From Rhodocyclaceae bacterium (lineage in GTDB: Bacteria > Pseudomonadota > Gammaproteobacteria > Burkholderiales > Rhodocyclaceae), in assembly GCA_030824275.1 (NCBI GenBank), contig JAVBXY010000035.1, forward strand, positions 186,001 through 250,000: a stretch of 64,000 nucleotides of DNA, written 5' to 3'. The notes under the pieces are model-generated. The model was not told where the DNA came from and made no database searches. It was given only the letters and a program-made list of their open reading frames with translations. The position numbers and the translations under genes are program-made. Within the stretch, counting starts at the first letter, position 1. The number at the start of each line of letters is the position of its first letter. This document shows, piece by piece, positions 63,226 through 64,000 of this stretch.

Positions 63226-63247
63226 CCTGTCCAGAAAATCAGACAGA
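63226..63247. promoter_or_regulatory. Upstream activator site 2
   Basis: CTGTCCAGAAAATCAGACAG, closely matching site 1 and centred 68 bp further upstream, overlapping the stop codon of the activator gene. Confidence 0.65.
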
Positions 63248-64000
63248 GCCCGAAGTGTCCGGTTCTTCGGACGCAAGCCCCAGGCTGCTCAGCTTCTCGT
63301 AAAGCTGGGCACGGCTGATGCCCAGCAGCTTGGCGGCGTGCAGTTTGACTCCGCCGGTGGCGTCGAGCGCGCGCAGAATTTCGGTTCGCTCGGCCATGGC
63401 GACGGCTTCGCGCAAGGGGCGCACAGTGCCATCACCCAAAACACTAAGCACAGTCGCCGTGCCACCAACGACGACGTTTACTTCCGGCAACATCGAAAAG
63501 TCGGCGCTGGCGAGACGGCGATTATCGGATCGCGCCACGGCCTGTTCCAGCACATTGCGCAATTCACGCACGTTGCCAGGCCAATCCGCCGCCGCAAGGC
63601 GGGCCAGCCCATCCGCTGCCAGGGTGCACACCGGCTCCCCGCTCTGCTCGGCAATCTGTTCGAGCAGGGTTTCGCACAGCAGCGGAAAATCCTCACGCCG
63701 ATCCCGCAGCGGTGGCAGATGAACCGGCAATACGTTCAGACGGTAGTAGAGGTCGGCGCGGAAGCTGCCATCGTCCACCATTCCCTTGAGATCGCGACTG
63801 GTGGCGGCGATCACCCGTACATTCACCGGGCGCAGATTATTGCCGCCGAGCGGTTCGACTTCGCCTTCCTGCAACACGCGCAAGAGCTTGGCCTGAAGCG
63901 GTAGGGGCATGTCGCCCACTTCATCGAGGAACAGGGTGCCGCCGTCAGCAAGCTGGAATTTGCCCGGCCTCGGCTTCTGTCCGGCGCCGGTATAAGCGCC
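63239..64000 (-). CDS. Sigma-54-dependent transcriptional activator, N-terminus beyond window
   Basis: The last 253 codons are present and the frame is open to the right edge. Visible parts of the AAA+ domain: GAYTGA (the GAFTGA sigma-54 contact loop with Tyr in place of Phe), FLDEVGDMPLPLQAKLLRVLQ Walker B, RVIAATSRDL, FRADLYYRLNVLPVHLPPLRDR and WPGNVRELRN, then a C-terminal Fis-type helix-turn-helix (AAKLLGISRAQLYEKL). The sensor domain is missing. It is adjacent to the liv operon and its end overlaps an enhancer-like site, so it very likely controls that operon. Confidence 0.93.
   Translation of the reverse strand, partial: GAYTGAGQKPRPGKFQLADGGTLFLDEVGDMPLPLQAKLLRVLQEGEVEPLGGNNLRPVNVRVIAATSRDLKGMVDDGSFRADLYYRLNVLPVHLPPLRDRREDFPLLCETLLEQIAEQSGEPVCTLAADGLARLAAADWPGNVRELRNVLEQAVARSDNRRLASADFSMLPEVNVVVGGTATVLSVLGDGTVRPLREAVAMAERTEILRALDATGGVKLHAAKLLGISRAQLYEKLSSLGLASEEPDTSGSV
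63495..63516 (-). repeat. Interspersed 22-bp repeat, copy 11
   Basis: Minus strand GTC followed by TCGCCAGCGCCGACTTTTC, in the activator gene on the sense strand but in a different frame, read as RLASADFS. Confidence 0.85.

Overview
The window is a GC-rich, gene-dense stretch with almost no non-coding space (no gene-free interval exceeds about 285 bp). The gene content points to a betaproteobacterium, most likely of the Rhodocyclales (Azoarcus/Aromatoleum/Thauera-type aromatic degraders): a phenylacetyl-CoA catabolic locus, a second ring-oxidation operon, a Liv-type ABC importer behind a sigma-54 promoter, short type IVa pilins and a Cys-ligated molybdoenzyme. This placement is inferred from protein families only. 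I saw no rRNA, tRNA, CRISPR array, transposase or phage gene.

Layout. (1) 1-2034, minus: 5' part of a bis-MGD molybdenum oxidoreductase that runs off the left edge. (2) 2318-17174, plus: a tightly overlapped surface-polysaccharide cluster with rfbF and rfbH (CDP-3,6-dideoxyhexose chemistry), two SDR reductases/epimerases, two methyltransferases carrying an extra Rossmann-type domain, an ABC exporter/flippase, two family-2 glycosyltransferases, a thiamine-diphosphate enzyme coupled to a NeuB-like synthase, and a polytopic membrane protein. The CDP-glucose 4,6-dehydratase (rfbG) is absent. (3) 33171-17182, minus: a 14-gene array joining a CHASE2 Ser/Thr kinase, PP2C phosphatase, FHA protein, CHASE2 adenylate cyclase, metallo-beta-lactamase-fold phosphodiesterase-like protein, cyclic-nucleotide-binding/rhodanese protein, GAF-PilB ATPase and GAF-HD-GYP protein to two very short type IV pilins, a small secreted protein and a PilG/PilH/PilI-like ABC module. 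It looks like a pilus or secretion machine wired to Thr phosphorylation, cAMP and c-di-GMP.

(4) 33386-45260: phenylacetate catabolism in two divergent units. The minus unit is flavodoxin-paaN-paaY-DUF2889-sucC-sucD and ends at a clear intrinsic terminator. The plus unit is a PaaA-like protein-paaG-paaI-thiolase-paaK-small membrane protein-methyltransferase-msrA. The products of the pathway, acetyl-CoA and succinyl-CoA, explain the linked succinyl-CoA synthetase. (5) 45261-51154, minus: metallo-beta-lactamase fold protein, FAD hydroxylase, DUF2783, VOC protein, FAH-family hydrolase and zeta-class glutathione transferase, which together look like a hydroxylation, ring-cleavage, isomerisation and hydrolysis route of gentisate/homogentisate logic, with a good sigma-70 promoter and operator. 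(6) 51355-57302: periplasmic ankyrin protein, TonB-like protein, STAS protein, NIF3-family protein, HtrA protease, and a PAS protein overlapping a membrane-anchored chemotaxis transducer (a split Aer). (7) 63239-57311, minus: livK-livG-livF-livH-livM plus an alpha/beta hydrolase, driven by a near-consensus -24/-12 promoter with two upstream inverted repeats, next to a truncated sigma-54 activator gene.

Across the window a short interspersed DNA repeat recurs 11 times (core TCGCCAGCGCCGACTTTTT), on both strands, in intergenic gaps and in several reading frames inside genes, and is missing from the polysaccharide cluster. With the pilus/signalling array it is the most interesting thing here.
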